Below the pieces are notes generated by a model, which saw nothing but the letters and a program-made list of their open reading frames with translations, had not been told where the DNA came from and did not search any database. Both the position numbers and the translations under genes were made by a program. Below are positions 1 to 6,197 of a DNA stretch of 8,716 nt, piece after piece. Every line of letters begins with the position of its first letter. Within the stretch, counting starts at the first letter, position 1. Source of the DNA: Butyrivibrio sp. (GTDB lineage Bacteria; Bacillota; Clostridia; Lachnospirales; Lachnospiraceae); NCBI GenBank assembly GCA_024688095.1, contig JAILEJ010000519.1, forward strand, positions 1 to 8,716, written 5' to 3'.

Positions 1-75
1 CCCATTCGCTCGCGGCGGACGCGGGCCTGGGTGACTTCGAGGCCGCAGCGGTCGCAGACGATGTTCTTGTTCTTA
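1..75 (-). CDS. rpoC: Partial RNA polymerase beta' subunit (RpoC) zinc-region fragment, probably foreign
   Basis: Read on the minus strand, this stretch encodes IVCDRCGLEV followed shortly by RVRRERMG, which matches the conserved beta' segment around the second cysteine pair of the N-terminal zinc-binding domain (E. coli has CEKCGVEVTQ and KVRRERMGH). The frame runs off the window at base 1, so the rest of the gene would lie to the left. The preceding beta' residues, including the CxCGKYK pair, should lie at about 75-270 on this strand, but that DNA is AT-rich and does not encode them; only a short CPIKNKN stretch joins on. Bases 1-60 are about 75% G+C, unlike everything that follows. The family match is convincing although short. 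The abrupt loss of homology and composition indicates a chimeric join rather than a native gene. The junction is only approximate, between about 70 and 85. Confidence 0.72.
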
Positions 76-147
76 ATGGGGCAGTATATAGCCAAAATAT
101 ATATGGAGACACAACATAGACCTCATTATATAATAGAGGAATCAAAT

Positions 148-176
148 TTTACAGATTTAAAATAAAGTTGCATTAT
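148..176 (+). promoter_or_regulatory. Candidate sigma-70-type promoter for the sugar operon
   Basis: TTTACA at 148-153 (five of six to the -35 consensus) is followed after 17 bases by CATTAT at 171-176 (four of six to the -10 consensus). Transcription would start near 183 and give a leader of about 185 nt before the first gene. This is the best-spaced pair I found upstream, but such matches are common in AT-rich DNA, and the left edge of the window looks chimeric, so the real promoter may be missing. Confidence 0.3.
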
Positions 177-211
177 TTGCAAAATATTATTCTAAGTGCA
201 TGGTTTAAAGT

Positions 212-250
212 ATTATGTAAATATTTCTCAAAAATATGAGACATTATGTA
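212..250 (+). repeat. Direct repeat ATTATGTA, two copies 31 bp apart
   Basis: ATTATGTA occurs at 212-219 and again at 243-250. Each copy is followed by a similar A/T run ending in TCT (AATATTTCT and GAAATATCT). The 31-bp period is close to three helical turns, which would put the copies on the same DNA face, as for a tandem operator. AT-rich chance similarity is a real alternative. Confidence 0.3.
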
Positions 251-286
251 GAAATATCTGAGGCTTAGAGATATGCATATGTATAC

Positions 287-334
287 ATGCTCTTTAATCG
301 CAAAAGAAATTCGCGAAAAGAGCATTTTTTATTT
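287..334 (+). terminator. Intrinsic terminator in the leader, possible attenuator
   Basis: ATGCTCTTT (287-295) pairs perfectly with AAAGAGCAT (317-325). After a two-base AA bulge, TCGC (298-301) pairs with GCGA (313-316) around an 11-nt loop. A run of T with one A follows at 325-334. The hairpin ends about 20 nt before the ribosome binding site of the gene at 368, which leaves no room for a promoter in between. It is therefore either an attenuator inside the operon leader or an upstream gene's terminator whose own downstream promoter I cannot see. Confidence 0.75.
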
Positions 335-367
335 AGTACAATAATATACTAGGGCGGAGATGACCAA

Positions 368-2272
368 ATGAAAATAAGATTAGCTGATTATGTTGCAGGT
401 TTTCTTGTACAAAAAGGAGTTAGAGATGTATTTAGCGTAGTAGGTGGTGGAGCTATGCATTTAAATGATGCATTTGGTCACAATGAAGGTTTACATGTCA
501 CCTACAATCATCATGAACAGGCCTGCGCAATGGCGGCTGAAAGTTATGCAAGATTAAATAATGAGATTGCTGCAGTATGTGTCACTACAGGACCTGGTGG
601 AACAAATGCTATTACAGGTGTATTGGGTGGCTGGCTTGATTCTATACCTATGTTTATAATTAGTGGTCAGGTACGCTACGATACTACAGCAAGATATGCG
701 CAGCAGTATACAGACGGGTTATCTTTAAGAGCAGTTGGTGATCAGGAATATGATATTGTAAAGTCTGTTGCTCCAATGACAAAGTATGCTGTAATGATAG
801 AAAATCCTAACCAGATAAAGTATGCACTTGAGAAAGCATGGAACCTTGCTACGACGGGTAGACCTGGACCAGTATGGATTGATATTCCTGTAAACTACCA
901 GGGAGGATTTATAGAAACTGATGACCTTATTGGATACGATTCAGAATCAGATGATAGCTATAATAGTAATATTCCACCTGAAGTATCTGATCAGACTGTA
1001 AAGAATATTATTGAAAAGATAAAGTTTGCTAAGAGACCTGTATTTCATGCTGGTTACGGAATAAGACTTGCAGGAGCATATGATATTTTTAGAAATGTTA
1101 TAGATAAATTAGGCATTCCTGTAGTTACATATTGGAATGCGGTAGATTTAATAGAAACGGATAATCCATTGTATGTTGGACGCGCCGGTAACATGGGAGA
1201 CAGGGCAGGTAACTGGGCAATTCAAAACGCAGACCTTATAATTGCAGTTGGTACAAGGATATCTATCAGGCAGGTTGGATATAATTGGAAGACCTGGGCA
1301 CCGGATGCTGAAGTCATTATGGTGGATATCGATAGAGCTGAGATGAAAAAGCCAACTCTCCATGTGGATATGCCTGTGTGGGCAGATGCAAAAGATTTTC
1401 TTGAAAAAATGGATATCATTTTAGATAAGATGATGTCTGTCACAAAGAATAGTATATTGTCTGATTTAAATAATTCTGACGGTGACAGTTATTCTGATAA
1501 TAGATGGGTAGATATTTGTTGTAAATGGAAAGAAAAATATCCGGTTGTAGGTAATGCTCAAATAGAAGGGAGCAGTAATGGAGCCAATGTGTATGCATTT
1601 ATAAATGCATTAAGTAACATGCTTCCAGAAGGCTCTTATACAGCAGTGTCTAATGGAGCATGCTGCGTTGCTGGTCACCAGGCATATGTTATTAAGAAAG
1701 ATACAAGGTTTATTATAAATAGTGCTGTAGCAAGTATGGGATATGGCCTTCCGGCAGCGATAGGCCTTTGCATTGCAAGTGGAAGAAAGCCTACGATATG
1801 CCTTGAAGGTGATGGAAGTATTATGATGAATCTTCAGGAACTTCAGACAGTCCTTACCAATAATCTTCCTGTAAAAATATTTATCATAAATAATCAGGGA
1901 TACCATTCAATAAGAATTACTCAAAATAACTTATTTAGCAATAATTCTAATGTTGGAATCGGTCCTGAGTCTGGGGATCTTTCATTCCCTGAATATCGGA
2001 AGATTGCAGAAGCTTTTGGTTATCCATATTTTGAGATACATTCAAATGGTGAAATGGATGAAATCTTAGAGGAAGTATTAAGCGATGACAGAGCAGTTAT
2101 TTGTGAGGTATTCACAGATACCACGCAGGTATGGCAGCCTAAGAGTAGTACCAAAAAGCTTGAAGATGGAACACTTGTTAGCCCGCCACTTGACGATCTT
2201 GCGCCATTTCTTCCAAGAGAAGAATTAGAGAGCATTAAGAGAGAAGCCAGAGCGTTAGATGGAGATATTTGA
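368..2272 (+). CDS. Thiamine-diphosphate enzyme of the acetolactate-synthase family (YerE-like branched-sugar synthase candidate)
   Basis: This 634-residue protein has the three-domain plan of ThDP decarboxylase/ligases. The Pyr domain (about 1-170) carries the catalytic glutamate E50 in NHHEQACAMAAESYAR. The central Rossmann-like domain (about 190-350) contains GTRISIRQVGYN and VDIDRAEMKKP. The PP domain (about 400-590) has the metal/ThDP motif from GDG (481-483) to INN (507-509). An ATG start is supported by GGAG at 356-359, 8 nt upstream. The family normally decarboxylates pyruvate and adds the resulting two-carbon unit to an acceptor. No ilv or inositol genes lie nearby; instead it leads a cluster with RfbH and RfbG, which make CDP-4-keto-3,6-dideoxyglucose, the acceptor used by YerE in yersiniose A synthesis. 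I infer that it performs this C-4 branching step. Acetolactate synthase or an IolD-like hydrolase are alternatives. The family is near certain; the YerE-like role is about even odds. Confidence 0.93.
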   Translation: MKIRLADYVAGFLVQKGVRDVFSVVGGGAMHLNDAFGHNEGLHVTYNHHEQACAMAAESYARLNNEIAAVCVTTGPGGTNAITGVLGGWLDSIPMFIISGQVRYDTTARYAQQYTDGLSLRAVGDQEYDIVKSVAPMTKYAVMIENPNQIKYALEKAWNLATTGRPGPVWIDIPVNYQGGFIETDDLIGYDSESDDSYNSNIPPEVSDQTVKNIIEKIKFAKRPVFHAGYGIRLAGAYDIFRNVIDKLGIPVVTYWNAVDLIETDNPLYVGRAGNMGDRAGNWAIQNADLIIAVGTRISIRQVGYNWKTWAPDAEVIMVDIDRAEMKKPTLHVDMPVWADAKDFLEKMDIILDKMMSVTKNSILSDLNNSDGDSYSDNRWVDICCKWKEKYPVVGNAQIEGSSNGANVYAFINALSNMLPEGSYTAVSNGACCVAGHQAYVIKKDTRFIINSAVASMGYGLPAAIGLCIASGRKPTICLEGDGSIMMNLQELQTVLTNNLPVKIFIINNQGYHSIRITQNNLFSNNSNVGIGPESGDLSFPEYRKIAEAFGYPYFEIHSNGEMDEILEEVLSDDRAVICEVFTDTTQVWQPKSSTKKLEDGTLVSPPLDDLAPFLPREELESIKREARALDGDI

Positions 2273-2337
2273 TAGAAAATAGTTTTTATGTACAGAATAG
2301 TAGATAATTATAGCAGTTATAAGTTGGGGATTTTATT

Positions 2338-3303
2338 GTGGAAAATAACAGAAAAAAAATTAGCATTCTGATACCATGCTTTAATGAAATAGAAAATGTT
2401 GAGGCAATTAGTAAAGCAGTTGAAAATGTCATATTGGAGAAGCTTTCAGCATATGACTATGAGATATGTTTTATTGATAATGCATCCACAGATGGCACAA
2501 GGAAGAAAATAGAAGAACTTTGCAAAGGGAATAAGAAAATAAAAGCAATCTTTAATGTGACAAATTTCGGTCAGTTCAACTCGCCTTTTTATGGTATGTG
2601 TGCCCTTGATGGAGATTGTGTTATTCCTGTTTGCGCAGATTTCCAGGATCCTGTAGAAATGATTCCTGTTTTTGTACACGAATGGGAAAAGGGGCATAGG
2701 ATTGTAAGCGGAGTTAAGAGTAAGAGCAGGGAAAATAAATTCATATACCTTTTAAGAAGCATATATTATAAGCTTATAAAGAATATGTCATCTGTAAGGA
2801 TGATAGAGCATTTTACAGGCTTTGGATTATATGATAAGACATTTATTCAGCTTCTAAGGTCATTGAATGATCCTGTACCATTTATAAGGGGTATAGTTGC
2901 AGAATATGGTGAAGGATTTAATTTAAAGCTTGTTGAATACGAACAACCAAAGAGAAGAGCAGGTAAGACACATAACAATTTTTATTCACTATACGATTCT
3001 GCAATGCTGAGCATAACTTCATATACCAAAGTGGGACTTAGAGTAGTTACCTTTTTTGGAATTATATGTGCACTTATAGATGTAATAGTTGCTATTGTTT
3101 ACTTGGTAATGAAACTTGTTTATTGGGACAGATTCAATGCAGGTTCTGCGCCTATGCTTATAGGAATGTTTTTGATAGGTGCAATTCAGCTTATGTTTAC
3201 AGGACTTGTAGGTGAATATATTTTGAATATTAATACAAGAGTAATTAATCGTCCTATAGTTGTAGAGGAGAAGCGTATAAATTGGGAAGATACAGATGAG
3301 TAA
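2338..3303 (+). CDS. Membrane-anchored GT2 glycosyltransferase (ArnC/GtrB/DPM1-like)
   Basis: This 321-residue protein starts at GTG, with GGGGA at 2326-2330 seven bases upstream. Its GT-A domain begins with SILIPCFNE (residues 9-17), then FIDNASTDGT (45-54), and has the acidic metal/nucleotide motif DFQD at 101-104. The basic segment KRRAGKTHNNF (205-215) corresponds to the acceptor-loop region of the family. Two hydrophobic helices follow, at about 232-260 and 272-293; the second ends in GLVGEYI, as in GtrB-type proteins. Such enzymes usually transfer one sugar from a nucleotide sugar to undecaprenyl phosphate on the cytoplasmic face, giving a lipid-linked donor for surface glycan modification. 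It lies 65 bp after the thiamine enzyme gene and 59 bp before the rfbH-like gene, with no terminator seen on either side, which suggests co-transcription. The donor could be the cluster's own CDP sugar or plain UDP-glucose; the sequence does not decide. Confidence 0.9.
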   Translation: MENNRKKISILIPCFNEIENVEAISKAVENVILEKLSAYDYEICFIDNASTDGTRKKIEELCKGNKKIKAIFNVTNFGQFNSPFYGMCALDGDCVIPVCADFQDPVEMIPVFVHEWEKGHRIVSGVKSKSRENKFIYLLRSIYYKLIKNMSSVRMIEHFTGFGLYDKTFIQLLRSLNDPVPFIRGIVAEYGEGFNLKLVEYEQPKRRAGKTHNNFYSLYDSAMLSITSYTKVGLRVVTFFGIICALIDVIVAIVYLVMKLVYWDRFNAGSAPMLIGMFLIGAIQLMFTGLVGEYILNINTRVINRPIVVEEKRINWEDTDE

Positions 3304-3362
3304 GTATATATGTTAAGTATAAATTTACTTGAGTAATTATATAAATATGGATGGAAAGAATA

Positions 3363-4706
3363 ATGTTTGAAGGAAAGACCGAGAAGGAAGCAAAAGAGTA
3401 TATTTTAAAGGCGGTAGATGAGTATTGTGATACTTTTCATAATAAGAGAAAGCCTTTTGAACCAGGAGACAGAATTACATATGCATCACGTGTATATGAT
3501 CATGCAGAGATGCACAACCTTGTAGATTCGGCACTTGAGTTTTGGCTTACATCAGGCAGATATACTAAGGAATTTGAAACAGCATTTGCTGATTATCTTG
3601 GAATTAAATATTGTAGTTTGGTCAATTCTGGATCTTCTGCAAATCTTGTGGCATTTATGGCACTCACATCACCACTTCTTGGAGACAGACAGGTTAAACC
3701 AGGAGATGAGATGATTACTGTTGCTGCAGGATTTCCTACAACAGTTACTCCTGCAATCCAGTATGGTGTTATTCCTGTATTTGTTGATGTTACTATTCCT
3801 CAGTACAATATAGATGTTAACACACTTGAAGATGCATTATCAGATAAGACAAAGGTTGTAATGGCAGCTCATACACTTGGTAATCCATTTGATCTTGCTG
3901 CAGTTAAAGAGTTCTGTGATAAGCATAATTTATGGCTTATAGAAGATAACTGTGATGCACTGGGCTCTACATATGTAATTAATGGAGAGAAGAAGTTTAC
4001 AGGTACTATTGGCGATATTGGAACATCAAGCTTCTATCCACCACACCATATGACAATGGGTGAAGGCGGAGCTGTATATACAAATAATCCTCTTCTTAAT
4101 AAGATTATCAGATCATTTAGAGACTGGGGACGTGATTGCGCTTGTGTATCAGGACAGGATAATATGTGCGGGCACAGATTTGATGGACAGTATGGTGAAC
4201 TTCCTAAAGGGTACGATCACAAGTATGTATATTCTCATTTTGGTTATAACCTTAAGGCAACTGATATGCAGGCTGCAATTGGATGTGCTCAGATTATTAA
4301 GTCCCCTTCATTTGTAGAGCGTAGAAAAGAGAACTTTAAGAGATTAAAGGCAGGACTTGAGAAGATATCCGATAAGGTAATTCTTCCTGAGTCAGCAGAA
4401 AATGCAGATCCAAGCTGGTTTGGATTCCTTATAACAGTCAAAGAAGGAATTGATAGAACAAAGGTTGTTCCATATATTGAAGAGCATGGAGTACAGACTC
4501 GTATGTTATTTGCAGGTAATCTTACAAAGCATCCATGTTTTGATCAGATGAGAGCATCAGGAAAAGGTTACAGAGTAGTAGGAAGCCTTGAGAATACAGA
4601 CAGAATCATGAGAGATACGTTCTGGGTAGGTGTATATCCTGGAATGACAGATGAAATGATTGATTATATGGCTAAGACAATTTGTGAGGCTGTAGAGCAG
4701 GGATAG
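3363..4706 (+). CDS. rfbH: CDP-4-keto-6-deoxyglucose 3-dehydrase (RfbH / DdhC / E1)
   Basis: This is a DegT/DnrJ/EryC1-fold enzyme that binds pyridoxamine phosphate and a [2Fe-2S] cluster and removes the C-3 hydroxyl of CDP-4-keto-6-deoxyglucose. The usual PLP lysine is replaced by histidine in SFYPPHHMTMGEGG: H228 aligns with H220 of Yersinia E1. Four cysteines fit the E1 iron-sulphur pattern: C197 in EDNCDALGS, then C259, C261 and C269 in DCACVSGQDNMC. Spacing is X61-X1-X7, against X57-X1-X7 in Yersinia; the extra four residues fall between C197 and the histidine. I chose ATG 3363 (447 residues) because GGATGGAAAG lies just upstream; an ATG at 3351 would add four residues but has no ribosome binding site. 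Turnover requires an electron-transfer reductase (E3, DdhD), which this window lacks. The product would be CDP-4-keto-3,6-dideoxyglucose, shared by abequose, paratose, tyvelose, ascarylose and yersiniose pathways. Confidence 0.95.
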   Translation: MFEGKTEKEAKEYILKAVDEYCDTFHNKRKPFEPGDRITYASRVYDHAEMHNLVDSALEFWLTSGRYTKEFETAFADYLGIKYCSLVNSGSSANLVAFMALTSPLLGDRQVKPGDEMITVAAGFPTTVTPAIQYGVIPVFVDVTIPQYNIDVNTLEDALSDKTKVVMAAHTLGNPFDLAAVKEFCDKHNLWLIEDNCDALGSTYVINGEKKFTGTIGDIGTSSFYPPHHMTMGEGGAVYTNNPLLNKIIRSFRDWGRDCACVSGQDNMCGHRFDGQYGELPKGYDHKYVYSHFGYNLKATDMQAAIGCAQIIKSPSFVERRKENFKRLKAGLEKISDKVILPESAENADPSWFGFLITVKEGIDRTKVVPYIEEHGVQTRMLFAGNLTKHPCFDQMRASGKGYRVVGSLENTDRIMRDTFWVGVYPGMTDEMIDYMAKTICEAVEQG

Positions 4707-4723
4707 AATTTTGTTTTATAGAA

Positions 4724-4767
4724 CACTCGAAGATGATAAAATGAGCTTTGGGTGCTTATTTTTGTTT
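4724..4767 (+). terminator. Terminator-like hairpin after rfbH
   Basis: CACTCGAAG (4724-4732) pairs with CTTTGGGTG (4746-4754) over nine positions, including two G-T wobbles, around a 13-nt loop. A T-rich tail (CTTATTTTTGTTT) follows. It begins 17 nt after the rfbH stop codon. The stem is of moderate strength, so termination may be partial and the downstream sugar genes could still receive some readthrough. Confidence 0.5.
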
Positions 4768-4798
4768 ATAATTTATATGTGGGAGAGTTAAGGAAGGA

Positions 4799-5200
4799 AT
4801 GAGTAAAAGTGGAGATAGTAATAAAAAAGAAAATTATGATGAAGCTAGAGGGAGGGTTTTAGGCAATATTTGGGATTGGTTTTTACAAAAGCCTCTATTT
4901 TTTAGAGTAATATTAGTTGTTGCAATTGTGACATTGATACTGTTTTTTAAAAATGACGGTATAAATAGAATTACTAGTGTTAATCAGAATAACAGTAAAA
5001 ATTATAATGATAACCAAAATACATCTATTAGCATAAATAATAGCTCTAATATAACTATTGGAGAAGTTAATAATAATGCAGTCAGCTCAAATAGTTCAAA
5101 TGAAGTAGATGAATCAAATGACGTAGATTCACTAGAATTAAGCGAGGAAGAACAAAAAAATATAATTGAAAATGATTATAAAACTGCAGAAGAGATGTAA
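4799..5200 (+). CDS. N-terminal fragment: transmembrane anchor and Asn/Ser-rich linker
   Basis: This 133-residue product ends at the TAA at 5198-5200. It has a hydrophilic N-terminus, a hydrophobic helix at about 33-50 (FFRVILVVAIVTLILFF) preceded by basic and aromatic residues, then a linker at about 55-105 dominated by Asn and Ser, and an acidic tail. The N-terminus is predicted to face the cytoplasm. GGGAGAG at 4781-4787 and AGGAAGGA at 4791-4798 precede the start; the first is at a more usual distance. If translated alone, it would be a membrane stub with no recognisable domain. Confidence 0.6.
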   Translation: MSKSGDSNKKENYDEARGRVLGNIWDWFLQKPLFFRVILVVAIVTLILFFKNDGINRITSVNQNNSKNYNDNQNTSISINNSSNITIGEVNNNAVSSNSSNEVDESNDVDSLELSEEEQKNIIENDYKTAEEM

Positions 5201-5398
5201 GTTGATGAAACATATGAAGAAGAAGTTTCATCAGAAGATGAGGCAGTTGATTCATCATGGGGAGAATATGAGGATTTAGAATTAAAGAAATACATTATTT
5301 TAGAAAAAATACCATACGAAGAACTAATAGGTGAATGCAAAGTAGGATTTAACAGTGTAATTAAATCTAGAGAAGATGATATAGAATTAGATCAACGT

Positions 5399-6148
5399 AT
5401 GACAAAAGAATATGCAAATTCTATTATGCAGGCTAATGAGATATATGAGGCATATGAAAACTATCTTGAATATGACGAAAAAGTTGAAATATGTACTGAT
5501 GCTGCAGCTGAAAGGAAAGAGGCTAAAGATATTTACAGACATGATTCGAATGAACAGATTATAGCAAATTATTATGCTAAATGTGCAAGGGATTCAAGTA
5601 ATGAAGACATGCCACAAAATCAAGTCGGTTTTTATAAAATGGCAATCGATTATTATTTTGATTCATATGCAGTTTCATGCAAGTATGGTACTGATAAGAA
5701 TAAAGCATTAAGTTACGCAGCTACGTGTTATTACAATATAGGAATGTGCGCAGCTGTTGATGAGACAGTAAGAAAAGAAGTTTTTTTATATTCAATAGCT
5801 CTGTATGAATTATATTTGGAGGATGAAGTTGATGATGAACTTGTAACAAAGTCAAATATAGCAAGAGCTTACATGAATTTATGCAAGTTAGAGGATAAAG
5901 AAAATGGTGATAATGCTTCGTTGAAAATGTATTATGCAGAAAGTGCATACAATGAGTATGCTAATATATTAAAAAGTCCATTGTGTATTACTAAGCTCAG
6001 ACCAGTTATATATGAGGAATTGACATATTTAACACAATATATGTTAGATAATATAGATAAAAGTTCTTATACAGAACCATTTACAAAAGAGAACTTGAGA
6101 GAGGCGCATGATAAGTATAATAATCAGGAAGATTATTATATTAGATAA
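5399..6148 (+). CDS. C-terminal fragment: helical, TPR-like repeats
   Basis: Taken alone this is a 249-residue open frame beginning at the first in-frame ATG after the internal stop. No Shine-Dalgarno sequence precedes 5399, so independent initiation is poorly supported, and it is better read as the rest of the gene that starts at 4799. The sequence is almost entirely helix-forming, rich in Tyr, Ala and Glu, with helix-pair segments reminiscent of tetratricopeptide repeats, for example ALSYAATCYYNIGMC and SNIARAYMNLCKLE, each followed by a Tyr/Ala-rich helix. It has no signal peptide or transmembrane helix. A protein-protein interaction role would fit, but no specific function can be assigned. 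Confidence 0.5.
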   Translation: MTKEYANSIMQANEIYEAYENYLEYDEKVEICTDAAAERKEAKDIYRHDSNEQIIANYYAKCARDSSNEDMPQNQVGFYKMAIDYYFDSYAVSCKYGTDKNKALSYAATCYYNIGMCAAVDETVRKEVFLYSIALYELYLEDEVDDELVTKSNIARAYMNLCKLEDKENGDNASLKMYYAESAYNEYANILKSPLCITKLRPVIYEELTYLTQYMLDNIDKSSYTEPFTKENLREAHDKYNNQEDYYIR

Positions 6149-6157
6149 TGATGTTAT

Positions 6158-6180
6158 ATTATTTATTAACCATAAATAAT
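6158..6180 (+). other. Perfect but all-A/T hairpin after the interrupted gene
   Basis: ATTATTTAT (6158-6166) pairs perfectly with ATAAATAAT (6172-6180) around the loop TAACC. There is no following T run and the stem has no G-C pairs, so it is a poor terminator. It lies just upstream of the SDR gene's ribosome binding site (GAGG, 6187-6190) and could weakly affect translation or mRNA decay. Confidence 0.3.
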
Positions 6181-6197
6181 GATAATGAGGTATTATC

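Larger units (their letters stand above)
183..367 (+). promoter_or_regulatory. Structured 5' leader of the thiamine-enzyme gene
   Basis: No gene is visible between the rpoC scrap and position 368. The leader can fold into a hairpin at 226-241 (TCTCA/TGAGA), a second at 254-274 (ATATCT/AGATAT, 9-nt loop), overlapping palindromes at 271-280 (ATATGCATAT) and 279-288 (ATGTATACAT), and then the terminator at 287-334. The palindromes overlap the first bases of the terminator's left arm, so alternative pairing could in principle compete with terminator formation. I do not recognise a known riboswitch class; in particular the conserved TPP-riboswitch segments are absent. Regulation by attenuation or processive antitermination is inference. 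Confidence 0.35.
4799..6148 (+). pseudogene. Membrane-anchored protein of unknown function, interrupted by one in-frame TAA
   Basis: A single reading frame runs from ATG 4799 to TAA 6146-6148 (449 codons) and is broken only by TAA at 5198-5200 (codon 134). The 66 codons after that stop contain no other stop and keep the same acidic composition as the sequence before it. They contain no in-frame ATG, GTG or TTG before 5399. The simplest reading is one gene with a point nonsense change, for example from CAA, GAA or AAA, or a consensus error. Intact, it would be a single-pass membrane protein: short cytoplasmic N-terminus, one transmembrane helix, Asn/Ser-rich linker, acidic stretch, then a helical domain. 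I do not recognise a family. It sits between two sugar-nucleotide genes without an obvious biochemical link to them. Natural readthrough is possible, but TAA is the least favourable stop for it. Confidence 0.8.

Noticed and set aside
183..334. Possible TPP riboswitch before a thiamine-diphosphate enzyme gene
   Set aside because: CTGAGG occurs at 258-263, but the other conserved TPP-aptamer segments are missing, and enzymes that use the cofactor are not the usual targets.
360..371. Mini-frame ATG-ACC-AAA-TGA overlapping the first gene's start by ATGA
   Set aside because: Three codons, with the ribosome binding site only about two bases before its ATG; the site is well spaced for the ATG at 368 instead.
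1148..1906. Several minus-strand open frames across the thiamine enzyme gene
   Set aside because: They mirror a strongly supported coding frame, overlap one another, and lack convincing start signals or recognisable motifs.
368..2272. Ordinary anabolic acetolactate synthase (IlvB) or IolD
   Set aside because: No regulatory subunit, ilv or iol genes nearby, and the neighbours are CDP-sugar enzymes. Kept only as an alternative, since the family fold alone cannot exclude it.
4060..4317. 85-codon plus-strand open frame inside rfbH
   Set aside because: It lies wholly within a well-supported gene in another frame and has no domain-like sequence.
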